Assembly: GCA_947497265.1 (NCBI GenBank)
Contig: CANMFP010000010.1
Coordinates: forward strand, 1-64,000
DNA length: 64,000 nucleotides
Direction: 5' to 3'
From: an uncultured Isoptericola sp.
Lineage (GTDB): Bacteria > Actinomycetota > Actinomycetes > Actinomycetales > Cellulomonadaceae
The notes under the pieces were generated by a model. It made no database searches. It was not told the origin of the DNA and was given only the letters and a program-made list of their open reading frames with translations. Of the stretch, positions 29,293 to 36,917 are shown one piece after another (position 1 is the stretch's first letter; each line of letters begins with the position of its first letter). The position numbers and the translations under genes are program-made.

Positions 29293-30188
29293 CACGCGGC
29301 CTCCTTCTTGAACGTCCCGCTGGCGATGAGGTACGTGAGGTTGATCGTCATGACGATGACGAGCAGCACGACCCCGACGGCCGAGGCGAACCCGAGGTCG
29401 TTCTCCTCGATGCCCTTGCGGTAGAGGTAGCCGATCACCGTCAGGCCCTGGTTGTTCGGCGACGAGTTCCCGGCATAGAGCATGAAGCTCTCGAGAAACA
29501 TCGCGAGCCCTCCGTACACGCTGATCGTCACGACGTAGACGATCGTCGGCTTGAGGTTCGGGATGGTGATGTGGAGGAACTGCTGGAACTTGCTCGCGCC
29601 GTCGATCGACGCGGCCTCGTAGTACTCGGTCGGGATCGACTGCATCCCGGCCAGGAAGTACATGGTGTTCACCCCGCTCCATCGCCAGAGCGCGAGTGCG
29701 AGGAGAGCGACGAGGCCGGTGATGTCCTCGCGCAGCCAGCGGACCGGACCGAAGCCGAAGAACTCGGCGACCTGGTTCATCATCGCGGAGTCGGACTCGG
29801 CGAAGATCAGCCGGAACACGATGCCGGCGACGACGACCGAGGTCAGCGCGGGGACGAACAACGACGCCTTGAAGAAGGCCTTCACGCGTGGGTTCCCGAG
29901 CTTCGAGTTCACGACCGCCGCGAGCACCATCGGGATCGGGACCAGCAGCACGATCGTCAGGATCATGTAGCGCATGCTGTTGTAGAGCGCCTGCCAGAAG
30001 ACTCGGTCCCGCCAGAGCCGTTCGTAGTTGTCGGTGCCGATGAACGTGGCTTGGCCGTAGAGCACCTCCTGGAAGCTCATCACGAAGGATCTCCCGATCG
30101 GGACGATCCAGAACACGGCCAGCGTGACCAGGAACGGAAGGATGAAGAGGTACGGGGCGAGCCTCTTCGAGTACAGGATCTGTCTCAC
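29292..30188 (-). CDS. sugar ABC transporter permease (MalF/AraP type)
   Basis: 298 aa, six membrane helices. The EAA loop reads YEAASIDGASKFQQFLHITIPNLKP near residue 195. First gene of the operon with a GTG start and GGAGGGAC upstream. Pairs with the 28360-29292 permease to form the channel. Confidence 0.92.
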   Translation of the reverse strand: MRQILYSKRLAPYLFILPFLVTLAVFWIVPIGRSFVMSFQEVLYGQATFIGTDNYERLWRDRVFWQALYNSMRYMILTIVLLVPIPMVLAAVVNSKLGNPRVKAFFKASLFVPALTSVVVAGIVFRLIFAESDSAMMNQVAEFFGFGPVRWLREDITGLVALLALALWRWSGVNTMYFLAGMQSIPTEYYEAASIDGASKFQQFLHITIPNLKPTIVYVVTISVYGGLAMFLESFMLYAGNSSPNNQGLTVIGYLYRKGIEENDLGFASAVGVVLLVIVMTINLTYLIASGTFKKEAA

Positions 30189-30238
30189 GACGGTGTGGTC
30201 CCTCCACGACGGGGGCAGCGATCGGTCAGCCGGACGGG

Positions 30239-30244
30239 CATCAT
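30239..30244 (+). promoter_or_regulatory. -10-like hexamer of lacI
   Basis: CATCAT is followed by exactly 6 bases and the first GTG of the lacI gene, the same geometry as other leaderless candidates in the window. The 62-bp divergent gap shows no clear LacI palindrome. Confidence 0.35.
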
Positions 30245-30250
30245 GGGCGC

Positions 30251-31270
30251 GTGGTGAAGATGAGCGACGTGGCCCGTGAGGCCGGGGTGTCGAAGATGAC
30301 GGTGTCCAACGTGATCAACGGACGCCCGGGAGCGAGCGAGGCGACCCGGGCACGGGTGCTCGCCGCCGTCGCCCGCCTCGACTACACGGTCGACGTGACG
30401 GCGCGGCGCCTGCGGGCGGGTCGCAGCGGCGCGATCGGCCTGCTGGTCCCGCATCTCGACGGGCCCTACTACGCGCACCTCGCGGCACGTCTCGACACGC
30501 TGGCGAGGGCGCGGGGGTACCACGTGATCATCGAGCGCACGGGGGCGAGCCGGGAGGGGGAGCTGGACGCCATCTCTCCCGACCGCCTCCGCCCGTTCGA
30601 CGGGGTGGTGTTCAGTCCCGTCCAGATCGAGACCGCGGACCTGATCGGTGCCGGCGTGGAGGTGCCGGTCGTCCTGCTCGGCGAGCGGCACCTGGCCGGC
30701 CCGTTCGACCACGTGATGATGGACAACGTGGGTGGCGCCGACCTCGCGACGGCCCACCTGATCGAAGGAGGTGCCCGCCGGATCGCCCTGGTCGGCGGGC
30801 GGCCCGACCGCGGCGTCGACAGCATGCCCACGCTGCGCACCCGCGGCTACCGGCAGGCGCATGCCGACGCGGGGATCGAGGTCGACGAGCAGCTCGTCGT
30901 CGATGCGGACTCGTTCACCACGAAGGACGGTTACGACGTCATCATGCGGCTCCACCGCGAGGGCGTGCGGTTCGACGGCGTCTTCGTCCTGACGGACGCT
31001 GCGGCGATGGGCGTGCTGCGCGCCCTGGCCGACCTGGGCCGCCGCGTCCCCGAGGACGTCCAGGTGGTGGGGTTCGACAACGACGACGAGGGCGACTACC
31101 TCGTGCCGCGGCTGACCACCGTCGACCCGGACAACGACTCGATGGCCCGCAGCGTCATGGAGCTGGTGCTGCGTCGCATCGATGCCGGTGCGCCACGGGT
31201 GTCGGACGCCGCTGAGGTGGTGACGTCGGCGCGCGTCGTCGTGCGTGAGTCGACGCGCCCTCGCGCCTAG
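30251..31270 (+). CDS. LacI family transcriptional regulator
   Basis: 339 aa. The N-terminal LacI helix-turn-helix (SDVAREAGVSKMTVSNVINGRPGASEATRARV) is at residues 4-37, with the hinge helix near 50-58 (TARRLRAGRS). A periplasmic-binding-protein-like effector domain follows. Divergent from the arabinosaccharide operon, which it most likely represses in the absence of the sugar. Starts at GTG 30251; GTG 30254 and ATG 30260 are alternatives. Confidence 0.92.
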   Translation: MVKMSDVAREAGVSKMTVSNVINGRPGASEATRARVLAAVARLDYTVDVTARRLRAGRSGAIGLLVPHLDGPYYAHLAARLDTLARARGYHVIIERTGASREGELDAISPDRLRPFDGVVFSPVQIETADLIGAGVEVPVVLLGERHLAGPFDHVMMDNVGGADLATAHLIEGGARRIALVGGRPDRGVDSMPTLRTRGYRQAHADAGIEVDEQLVVDADSFTTKDGYDVIMRLHREGVRFDGVFVLTDAAAMGVLRALADLGRRVPEDVQVVGFDNDDEGDYLVPRLTTVDPDNDSMARSVMELVLRRIDAGAPRVSDAAEVVTSARVVVRESTRPRA

Positions 31271-31318
31271 CAGTGGAGCTGTCACCGTGCCTCTTCCTCG
31301 AGTCACCCGACCGGGTGG

Positions 31319-31332
31319 TGTACCGATAAAGT
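31319..31332 (+). promoter_or_regulatory. orphan LacI-operator-like element with -10-like box
   Basis: TGTACC-GATAAA is partly symmetric around a central CG (4 of 6 pairs) and TAAAGT at 31327-31332 resembles a -10. It lies 48 bases after the lacI stop, and no gene follows on this strand. Weak evidence. Confidence 0.2.
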
Positions 31333-31373
31333 AGGCCGGTGCACAGGCCGTGTCAACGACCTTCGGGAACCTG

Positions 31374-31391
31374 CTCCGCCGTCGTGCGGAG
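31374..31391. terminator. bidirectional hairpin between lacI and DUF1697 gene
   Basis: CTCCGC pairs with GCGGAG across a 6-nt loop in the convergent gap. It could end both transcripts. The stem is short. Confidence 0.45.
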
Positions 31392-31395
31392 GGCG

Positions 31396-31932
31396 CTACG
31401 AACGCCCCGCCGCGAGCCCGGCCAGCTTCGCCACGGTGTTCATGTTGCGGGTCGTGACGCGGCCGGTGCCGGTGGCTACCCTCAGGCGGCTGCTGCCCAT
31501 CCCGTGCGGGTAGTGCACGTAGACCTCCCGGTCTCCGAGGACGATCTCCTCGTCGGCCCTGCCCGTCGCACCCTCGGCGGTGCCGTCGGTGGGCGAGGTG
31601 TCGAGGAACATGACGCCCACGCGGCTCGGCGAGGCGTCCGGGAAGGGGTTGCCGTCCCGCACCCGGACGAGCTCGTCCGGCGTCCGGACCAGGACACCCA
31701 CCGGTCTGCCCGCGTGCTCACGCAGCGCGCTCTCGAGGGCCTCTCGTGCGCCGTCGGACCCGAGGCCCGTGGTGAACAGGACGTTCCCGCTGGCGATGTA
31801 CGTACGCACGTCGGTGAACCCGATCCCCTCGCACAGGGCGCGCAGGTCGCTCATCGGCAGCTTGCCCGTGCCGCCGACGTTGACGGCGCACAGCAACGCG
31901 ACGAGCAGGGTCCTGTCCCGGGCGGCGGTCAC
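31396..31932 (-). CDS. DUF1697 domain-containing protein
   Basis: 178 aa. The N terminus LLVALLCAVNVGGTGKLPMSDLRALCEGIGFTDVRTYIASGNVLF-type sequence (residues 10-54) is the DUF1697 signature (usual pattern LLRGINVGG..). No known activity. GTG start with TACGGT exactly 6 bases upstream. Confidence 0.88.
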   Translation of the reverse strand: MTAARDRTLLVALLCAVNVGGTGKLPMSDLRALCEGIGFTDVRTYIASGNVLFTTGLGSDGAREALESALREHAGRPVGVLVRTPDELVRVRDGNPFPDASPSRVGVMFLDTSPTDGTAEGATGRADEEIVLGDREVYVHYPHGMGSSRLRVATGTGRVTTRNMNTVAKLAGLAAGRS

Positions 31933-31938
31933 CGGACC

Positions 31939-31944
31939 ACCGTA
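31939..31944 (-). promoter_or_regulatory. -10 box of the DUF1697 gene, leaderless arrangement
   Basis: TACGGT on the minus strand, 6 bases before the GTG start. Its spacing predicts transcription beginning at the start codon. Confidence 0.45.
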
Positions 31945-31973
31945 CGACGTGCGGGCGCCGGACCTGCCCGCCG

Positions 31974-33473
31974 TCAGTAGCCGAGCGGGGTCTCGACAGA
32001 CTCCCAGTGCCAGGCCTCCGGGAGCCGCCCGTCCGGCTCCGCCCAGGCCGGATGGGTCCAGCCGTGGTCCTCGGCGTGCTCCTTCATCCAGGCGTACCGG
32101 GCGCCGTCGAAGCTCTCCGGGCCCATGCTGAGGTCGACGGCGGTACCGAGCCCGTGATTGGAGCAGCCCGGGGGAGCGGCGAGAGGGTTCGGGTCGTCGG
32201 GGTCGTAGACCGCGACCTGCTCCTCGTACGAGCGGTACGCGGAGTTCACGGTGAGATGCTCGCCGAACTCCGCCCGGAACGCCTCGTCGAGAGCCACCAG
32301 CCCGTCGACCAGGTCCGCGCGCACCGAGTGCTCCGGCGCCCAGGGGATGGGCGCGAGCCGCTTCGCGGGGAGCTTGCCGGCCTCCGGGAACCAGACCTGG
32401 TCCGGTTCGGGACAGACGGCGGCGTCCTGCGCCGACATCAGGTCGGTGGTGGCCACGTCGAGGTCGTCGCGGTGCGTGGCCAGCGTGCCGGCGATGCTCT
32501 CCAGGTCGGCCAGCGGCAGCTCGGCGAGACGGTCCGCCTGCGTGGTGCCGAGCGTGTCGGCGGCGACGTCGAGGGCGTGGCGCAGGTCGGACCGTGCCGT
32601 CTCGTCGGCCCCTCGGCCGGCGTCGGCGAGCTCGTCCGTCGCGGAGAGGATGCGTTCCGCCCGGCGTTGCACCGGCCCGAGCGTCTCGCGCACCTCCGCC
32701 GCCTCGGACGTCGCGAACGCACGGCGGGACCCGTGCACCGTCGTGACGGCTCGCTCGAGCCGGTCACCGGCGCGAGCGGCGTCACCCGGCCGCCGGTCGA
32801 GGACCGGGCGGCCCTCCAGGACCGTCCCGGCCTCGTCGATCACGCCGGACAGCTGCGACCGGACGCCGTCGTCGGCCACCCTGTCCGCGGAGTCGGCGAG
32901 CTCGCTCCGCGCGACGTCGACCTGCGCGGCCAGCTCCTGCGCCTCGATCGACAGGCTCCGCCCGACGCCGACACCTGCGGCGACGAGCACGCCGACCAGC
33001 GCCAGCGGAACGAGGATGGCCGCGGCGCGCCGTCCGGAGCCCCCGACCCGGTCCGCACGCACGTGCCGCAGCGCCTCGTCCACCGCCGGCGCCCGAGGGC
33101 TGAGCAGGGCCAGCAGCGCCCCGCCCAGGAACGCTCCGAGGGCGTACCAGGCGAGGTCCGCCGCCCCGAAGCCGGTCCCCAGGACGAACCGCGCGGCGGG
33201 GACGCGCTCGAGCAGCTCCCCGGGCATCCCGGTCAGGTGCGACAGCTCGATCGCCGTGCACACCGTGAGGGCGGTCACGGACGCCACGACCCGCGGTGCG
33301 CGCGGAAGCACCAGGACGACGAGCCAGACGACGAGCATCGCGTACAGGACGTCGCCCAGCGGGCCGCCGACGTCGCCGGGCAGCCAGGCCCGTCCCGCGA
33401 GCCCGGCCGCCACCGTGGCGCCCGCCAGGAGGAGCGCCGTCACCCGCGGCAGGCGGGGCGCCGGCCCGCTCAC
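31974..33473 (-). CDS. membrane fusion: DUF2809 - coiled coil - VanY D,D-carboxypeptidase
   Basis: 499 aa. Residues 1-115 hold four membrane helices of DUF2809 type (LGDVLYAMLVVWLVVLVLPR, then CTAIELSHLTG). A fifth helix at about 145-165 leads into a long Ala/Glu/Arg heptad region (about 168-325). The C-terminal 160 residues are an M15B VanY-type zinc peptidase with SAYRSYEEQ, NHGLGTAVDLS and EAWHWE supplying the His, Asp and His ligands. It would cut the terminal D-Ala of peptidoglycan stems outside the cell. GTG 33473 overlaps the stop of a 23-codon ORF. Later starts are possible. Confidence 0.75.
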   Translation of the reverse strand: MSGPAPRLPRVTALLLAGATVAAGLAGRAWLPGDVGGPLGDVLYAMLVVWLVVLVLPRAPRVVASVTALTVCTAIELSHLTGMPGELLERVPAARFVLGTGFGAADLAWYALGAFLGGALLALLSPRAPAVDEALRHVRADRVGGSGRRAAAILVPLALVGVLVAAGVGVGRSLSIEAQELAAQVDVARSELADSADRVADDGVRSQLSGVIDEAGTVLEGRPVLDRRPGDAARAGDRLERAVTTVHGSRRAFATSEAAEVRETLGPVQRRAERILSATDELADAGRGADETARSDLRHALDVAADTLGTTQADRLAELPLADLESIAGTLATHRDDLDVATTDLMSAQDAAVCPEPDQVWFPEAGKLPAKRLAPIPWAPEHSVRADLVDGLVALDEAFRAEFGEHLTVNSAYRSYEEQVAVYDPDDPNPLAAPPGCSNHGLGTAVDLSMGPESFDGARYAWMKEHAEDHGWTHPAWAEPDGRLPEAWHWESVETPLGY

Positions 33474-33541
33474 CGGACGGCGGCGCGGTGCTGGAACGGC
33501 TGCACGACGGCTCGCGCCCGGGGCGTGTCGGAGGAGTTCAC
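33470..33541 (-). CDS. possible 23-aa leader peptide coupled to the VanY fusion
   Basis: A GTG at 33541 with TAAGGT exactly 6 bases upstream opens a 23-codon basic ORF (NSSDTPRARAVV...) whose TGA overlaps the GTG of the VanY fusion (GTGA). The -10 geometry matches other leaderless genes here, so ribosomes should start at this codon. It may be a coupled leader, or the frame may shift and this is the true N terminus. Confidence 0.35.
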   Translation of the reverse strand: MNSSDTPRARAVVQPFQHRAAVR

Positions 33542-33547
33542 GGGGGA

Positions 33548-33553
33548 ACCTTA
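33548..33553 (-). promoter_or_regulatory. -10 box for the leader/VanY transcript
   Basis: TAAGGT on the minus strand lies 6 bases before GTG 33541. Confidence 0.45.
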
Positions 33554-33606
33554 CCGACGAGCGGCGTCGTGTGACCCAGACCGCGGACCCGGGAGCGTGC
33601 GACCCG

Positions 33607-33612
33607 TAGACT
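33607..33612 (+). promoter_or_regulatory. candidate -10 box of the ABC-F gene
   Basis: TAGACT lies 42 bases before the TTG start and about 20-27 bases before the RBS region GAAGGA (33639-33644). No clear -35. Confidence 0.35.
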
Positions 33613-33654
33613 GGCGGCTGATCCCGCACCCACTTTCTGAAGGACACCCCTGCC

Positions 33655-35253
33655 TTGATCACCGCCCACGGCGTCGAGCTGCGCTTCGGCGCCCGCGTCC
33701 TGCTGCACGAGGCCACGTTCCGCGTGGCTCCGGGCGACCGCATCGGCCTGGTCGGCCGCAACGGCGCCGGCAAGACCACGCTCACCAAGACCCTCGCGGG
33801 CGAGACCCTGCCGGCAGGGGGCACGATCACCCGCGGCAACGAGATCGGCTACCTGCCGCAGGACCCGCGCACGGGCGACCTCGACGTCCTGGCGATGGAC
33901 CGGGTGCTCAGCGCTCGCGGACTCGACAAGATCGTGGCGAAGATGCGTCAGGCGGAGAAGGAGATGGCGAGCGAGGACGCTGACGTCCAGGTGTCGGCGA
34001 TGGAGCGCTACCCGAAGCTGGAGACGCGGTTCCTCGCCGCCGGCGGCTACTCGGCCGAGTCGGAGGCGCACCGCATCACGAGCAACCTCGCGCTCGACGA
34101 CCGCATCCTCGGCCAGCCCCTGCACACGCTCTCCGGCGGTCAACGCCGACGCGTCGAGCTCGCCCGGATCCTGTTCTCGGGGGTCGACACGCTGCTGCTC
34201 GACGAACCGACCAACCACCTGGACGCCGACTCGATCGTCTGGCTGCGTGACTACCTCAAGTCGTACTCCGGCGGGTTCATCGTGATCTCCCACGACGTGG
34301 AGCTGCTGCGCGCCACGGTGAACAAGGTCTTCCACCTGGACGCCAACCGCGGCGAGCTGGACCAGTACAACCTGCGGTGGGACCCGTACATCGCGCAGCG
34401 CGAGCAGGACGAGCGCCGTCGCCGGCGCGAGCGCGCGAACGCCGAGAAGAAGGCTGGCACGCTCCTGGCGCAGGCCAACAAGATGCGGGCCAAGGCGACC
34501 AAGGCGACCGCCGCGCAGAACATGATCAAGCGCGCCGAACGGATGCTCGCCGGCACCGAGGGCGAGCGCCAGACCGACAAGGTGGCGGCGCTGCGGTTCC
34601 CGAAGCCGGCACCCTGCGGCAAGACGCCGCTCACCGCCCGGGAGCTGTCCAAGAGCTACGGCTCCCTCGAGGTGTTCGCGGGGGTCGACCTGGCGATCGA
34701 CCGCGGGTCACGGGTGGTGATCCTCGGGCTCAACGGTGCCGGCAAGACGACGATGCTGCGGTTGCTGGCCGGCGTCGAGACTCCCGACACCGGCGAGGTG
34801 CTGCCGGGTCACGGGCTCAAGATGGGCTACTACGCCCAGGAGCACGACATGCTCGACATGGACGCCACCGTCGTGGAGAACCTGCGGCACAGCGCCCCGG
34901 ACCTCACCGACACCCAGGTGCGCACCACCCTCGGGTCCTTCCTCTTCAGCGGGGACGACGCCGAGAAACCGGCGCACGTCCTCTCCGGCGGGGAGAAGAC
35001 GCGGCTCGCGCTGGCCACGCTGGTGGTCTCCAGCGCCAACGTCCTGCTGCTGGACGAGCCCACGAACAACCTCGACCCGGCGTCACGCGCGGAGATCCTC
35101 GGCGCGCTGAACACCTACGAGGGCGCCGTCATCATGGTCACCCACGACGACGGGGCCGTCGACGCGCTCAACCCGGAGCGGGTGCTGCTGCTGCCGGACG
35201 GCGACGAGGACCTCTGGTCGGACGACTACGCGGAGCTCGTGTCCCTCGCCTGA
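33655..35253 (+). CDS. ABC-F family translation-type ATPase
   Basis: 532 aa with two ABC domains and no membrane helix. First: GRNGAGKTTLTK near residue 37, LSGGQRRRVELA near 161, LLLDEPTNHLD near 180. Second: GLNGAGKTTML near residue 360, LSGGEKTRLALA near 443, LLLDEPTNNLD near 463. The charged linker (about 235-300) is the P-site-facing region of ABC-F factors that act on ribosomes. The start is TTG 33655 with GAAGGA upstream. Which subfamily (Uup-, EttA- or resistance-type) is not certain. Its 3' end overlaps SURF1 by 28 bases on the other strand. Confidence 0.9.
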   Translation: MITAHGVELRFGARVLLHEATFRVAPGDRIGLVGRNGAGKTTLTKTLAGETLPAGGTITRGNEIGYLPQDPRTGDLDVLAMDRVLSARGLDKIVAKMRQAEKEMASEDADVQVSAMERYPKLETRFLAAGGYSAESEAHRITSNLALDDRILGQPLHTLSGGQRRRVELARILFSGVDTLLLDEPTNHLDADSIVWLRDYLKSYSGGFIVISHDVELLRATVNKVFHLDANRGELDQYNLRWDPYIAQREQDERRRRRERANAEKKAGTLLAQANKMRAKATKATAAQNMIKRAERMLAGTEGERQTDKVAALRFPKPAPCGKTPLTARELSKSYGSLEVFAGVDLAIDRGSRVVILGLNGAGKTTMLRLLAGVETPDTGEVLPGHGLKMGYYAQEHDMLDMDATVVENLRHSAPDLTDTQVRTTLGSFLFSGDDAEKPAHVLSGGEKTRLALATLVVSSANVLLLDEPTNNLDPASRAEILGALNTYEGAVIMVTHDDGAVDALNPERVLLLPDGDEDLWSDDYAELVSLA

Positions 35254-36131
35254 GGGCCGGGTCGCGCCGCGTCGACGAGCGCGTCCTCGTGGTCCTCGTC
35301 CACCCGGCGGGACGGGCGGCGCTCGCGGCGCGGACGTGAGGACCCCTCCGGGTCCGCGGCGGCGATGAGCTCGCCGGCCGTGACGGTGGCCGCTCGGGTC
35401 TCGCGCCGCCACAGCAGCACGAATCCGCCGACCGCCCCGAGCGCGAAGATCGCCCACTGGAACGTGTAGCTGAGGTGGGAGCCGGGGTCGGTGTCCGGGC
35501 GTGGCGCCGGCACCAGCGCCTCGTCGGCGGCCGGGGCCTCGCTGCGCATCTGCCCGTACGCGCCGACGGTCCGGTCTGCGGACGCGGGTCCGTCGGCCGG
35601 CCCGGCCGCCAGGACCTGCGCGGTGTTGACGCGCGACACCGTCCCGGCCTCGGCGCCGCGGTCGGCCGCGGGCTCGTCGGCCCGGAGCGTGACCGTCACG
35701 GCGACCTCGCCGTCCGGGGGAGCGGGGACGGACGCCGGCTCGGTGGCGTCGGCGCCGAGCGGGACGAACCCGCGGTCGACGACGATCACCACGGGCTCGC
35801 CGGCGAGCTCGGTGCGCAGCGGCACCAGGAGGTGGAAGCCGGGGGTGCCGTTGACGGGCCGGTTGCGCAGCAGCACCGTCCCGGACGGGTCGTACTCACC
35901 GACGACCACGGCGGGCCGCCACACGTCGTCGGCCGTCAGGGTCGCTCCGGGCGTCGCGACGAGCTCCTCCAGCGGCACGGGCGCCGCCGCGTAGTTGACC
36001 TGGACGAGGTCGATCTGCTCCTGCCGGTCGGTGTACCGGTGCCACTGCCAGAACGCCGCGAGCACGCACAGGCCCGCGAGCAGGACCGCTGCGAGACCGA
36101 GCGTGGCCCACTGCCGACGAGTCCGCTTCAC
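35226..36131 (-). CDS. SURF1 family cytochrome oxidase assembly protein
   Basis: 301 aa. Two membrane helices, near residues 12-28 (LGLAAVLLAGLCVLAAFWQWHRY) and 228-245 (YTFQWAIFALGAVGGFVLLWR), enclose the extracytoplasmic SURF1 domain with RPVNGTPGFHLLVPL and VVDRGFVP motifs. A charged cytoplasmic tail of about 50 residues follows. It supports heme a insertion into the aa3 oxidase, fitting ctaA at 13364. GTG start overlaps the stop of the 79-aa gene (GTGA). Confidence 0.9.
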   Translation of the reverse strand: MKRTRRQWATLGLAAVLLAGLCVLAAFWQWHRYTDRQEQIDLVQVNYAAAPVPLEELVATPGATLTADDVWRPAVVVGEYDPSGTVLLRNRPVNGTPGFHLLVPLRTELAGEPVVIVVDRGFVPLGADATEPASVPAPPDGEVAVTVTLRADEPAADRGAEAGTVSRVNTAQVLAAGPADGPASADRTVGAYGQMRSEAPAADEALVPAPRPDTDPGSHLSYTFQWAIFALGAVGGFVLLWRRETRAATVTAGELIAAADPEGSSRPRRERRPSRRVDEDHEDALVDAARPGPQARDTSSA

Positions 36132-36367
36132 ACGTGCTCCAGCTCGCCGACGGGGACGGTCTGCTTCCAGAACGACCGCGCGCCGAGGAACTGCTCGAGG
36201 TGCTCACGGTGGTCGTCGCACGCGAGCCACACCTTGCGGCGTTCGGGAGTGTGGAGGCGCGGGTTGTTCCACAGCAGGCCCCAGCGCGCGTCGGCGCGGC
36301 ATCCCTTGGCCGAGCACACGAGCTCGTCGGCGGTTACGGGGTCGGCGCCCAGGCCGAGCACGTCCAT
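36128..36367 (-). CDS. small Cys-motif protein between DUF3099 and SURF1 genes
   Basis: 79 aa. It has a VCSAKGC pair near residues 17-22, an ARWGLLWNNPRLHTPERRKVW-type conserved centre and an ACDDH motif near residue 50, so three Cys and one or more His could bind a metal. Orthologues in actinobacteria are often misnamed acetone carboxylase. Coupled by ATGA to the DUF3099 gene and by GTGA to SURF1. The context suggests membrane or oxidase biogenesis (inference). Confidence 0.8.
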   Translation of the reverse strand: MDVLGLGADPVTADELVCSAKGCRADARWGLLWNNPRLHTPERRKVWLACDDHREHLEQFLGARSFWKQTVPVGELEHV

Positions 36368-36744
36368 CAGTCGTCCTTCCGGCCGTCGGGTGCCGCCGAC
36401 GGCGTGTCGTCGGTGTGGTCCACCACGCGTGGGCCCGGATCGTCGAGGGGTGTCGGCGTGGCCTCGATCTCGGACGGCTGCACGGGCTGCACCGCCGACG
36501 AGTCGCGCGTCGACCGGTCGCGCCCGGCGTTGACGAGCAGCACCGCGGAGTAGGGCAGCACGACGGCGCCGGCGAAGCAGACCCACATCAGCCAGCCGTC
36601 CACGAGGAGCGCGGCGGCCAGGATCAGGACGATCCTCAGACCCATCTGGAACAGGTACTGGCGCAGCCGTCTCCGCTGGTCCTCGGCAAGGCTTGCCGGG
36701 ACGCCCGTGATCGAGGTGACCTCGTGGGGCCGGGGCGTGCTCAC
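36367..36744 (-). CDS. DUF3099 membrane protein
   Basis: 125 aa. The start TSITGVPASLAEDQRRRLRQYL, two membrane helices (about residues 35-51 and 54-72) and a Pro/Asp-rich tail match DUF3099 (PF11298) of actinobacteria. No function known. First gene of the DUF3099-79aa-SURF1 operon, with TAGACT 6 bases before the GTG. Confidence 0.85.
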   Translation of the reverse strand: MSTPRPHEVTSITGVPASLAEDQRRRLRQYLFQMGLRIVLILAAALLVDGWLMWVCFAGAVVLPYSAVLLVNAGRDRSTRDSSAVQPVQPSEIEATPTPLDDPGPRVVDHTDDTPSAAPDGRKDD

Positions 36745-36750
36745 CCGTCC

Positions 36751-36756
36751 AGTCTA
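36751..36756 (-). promoter_or_regulatory. -10 box of the DUF3099-SURF1 operon
   Basis: TAGACT on the minus strand, 6 bases before the GTG start of the DUF3099 gene. Confidence 0.5.
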
Positions 36757-36853
36757 CGGCTGCACCCGCGCTGCTCGGTCTTTGGAGGAAACCGACAATC
36801 CCGTTCGGCGACGTGTGCCTCGCCGTCAGCGCGGGACCGGCACGGCACCGGGG

Positions 36854-36859
36854 TACGGT
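36854..36859 (+). promoter_or_regulatory. candidate -10 box of fabG
   Basis: TACGGT lies 58 bases before the fabG GTG. The leader would be about 50 nt and contains the RBS AGAGGAG. No clear -35. Confidence 0.3.
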
Positions 36860-36917
36860 CGCACAGGCGCACCGCCGTGCACCCGGACCGCAGGGTCCGT
36901 CGTCGAGAGGAGCATCC

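Noticed and set aside
30189-30250. LacI operator in the lacI-permease gap
   Set aside because: Only short imperfect symmetry (GTGG/CCAC) is seen, without the central CG palindrome of the family.
31339-31980. 213-aa plus-strand frame after lacI
   Set aside because: Antisense of the DUF1697 gene; no RBS or motif.
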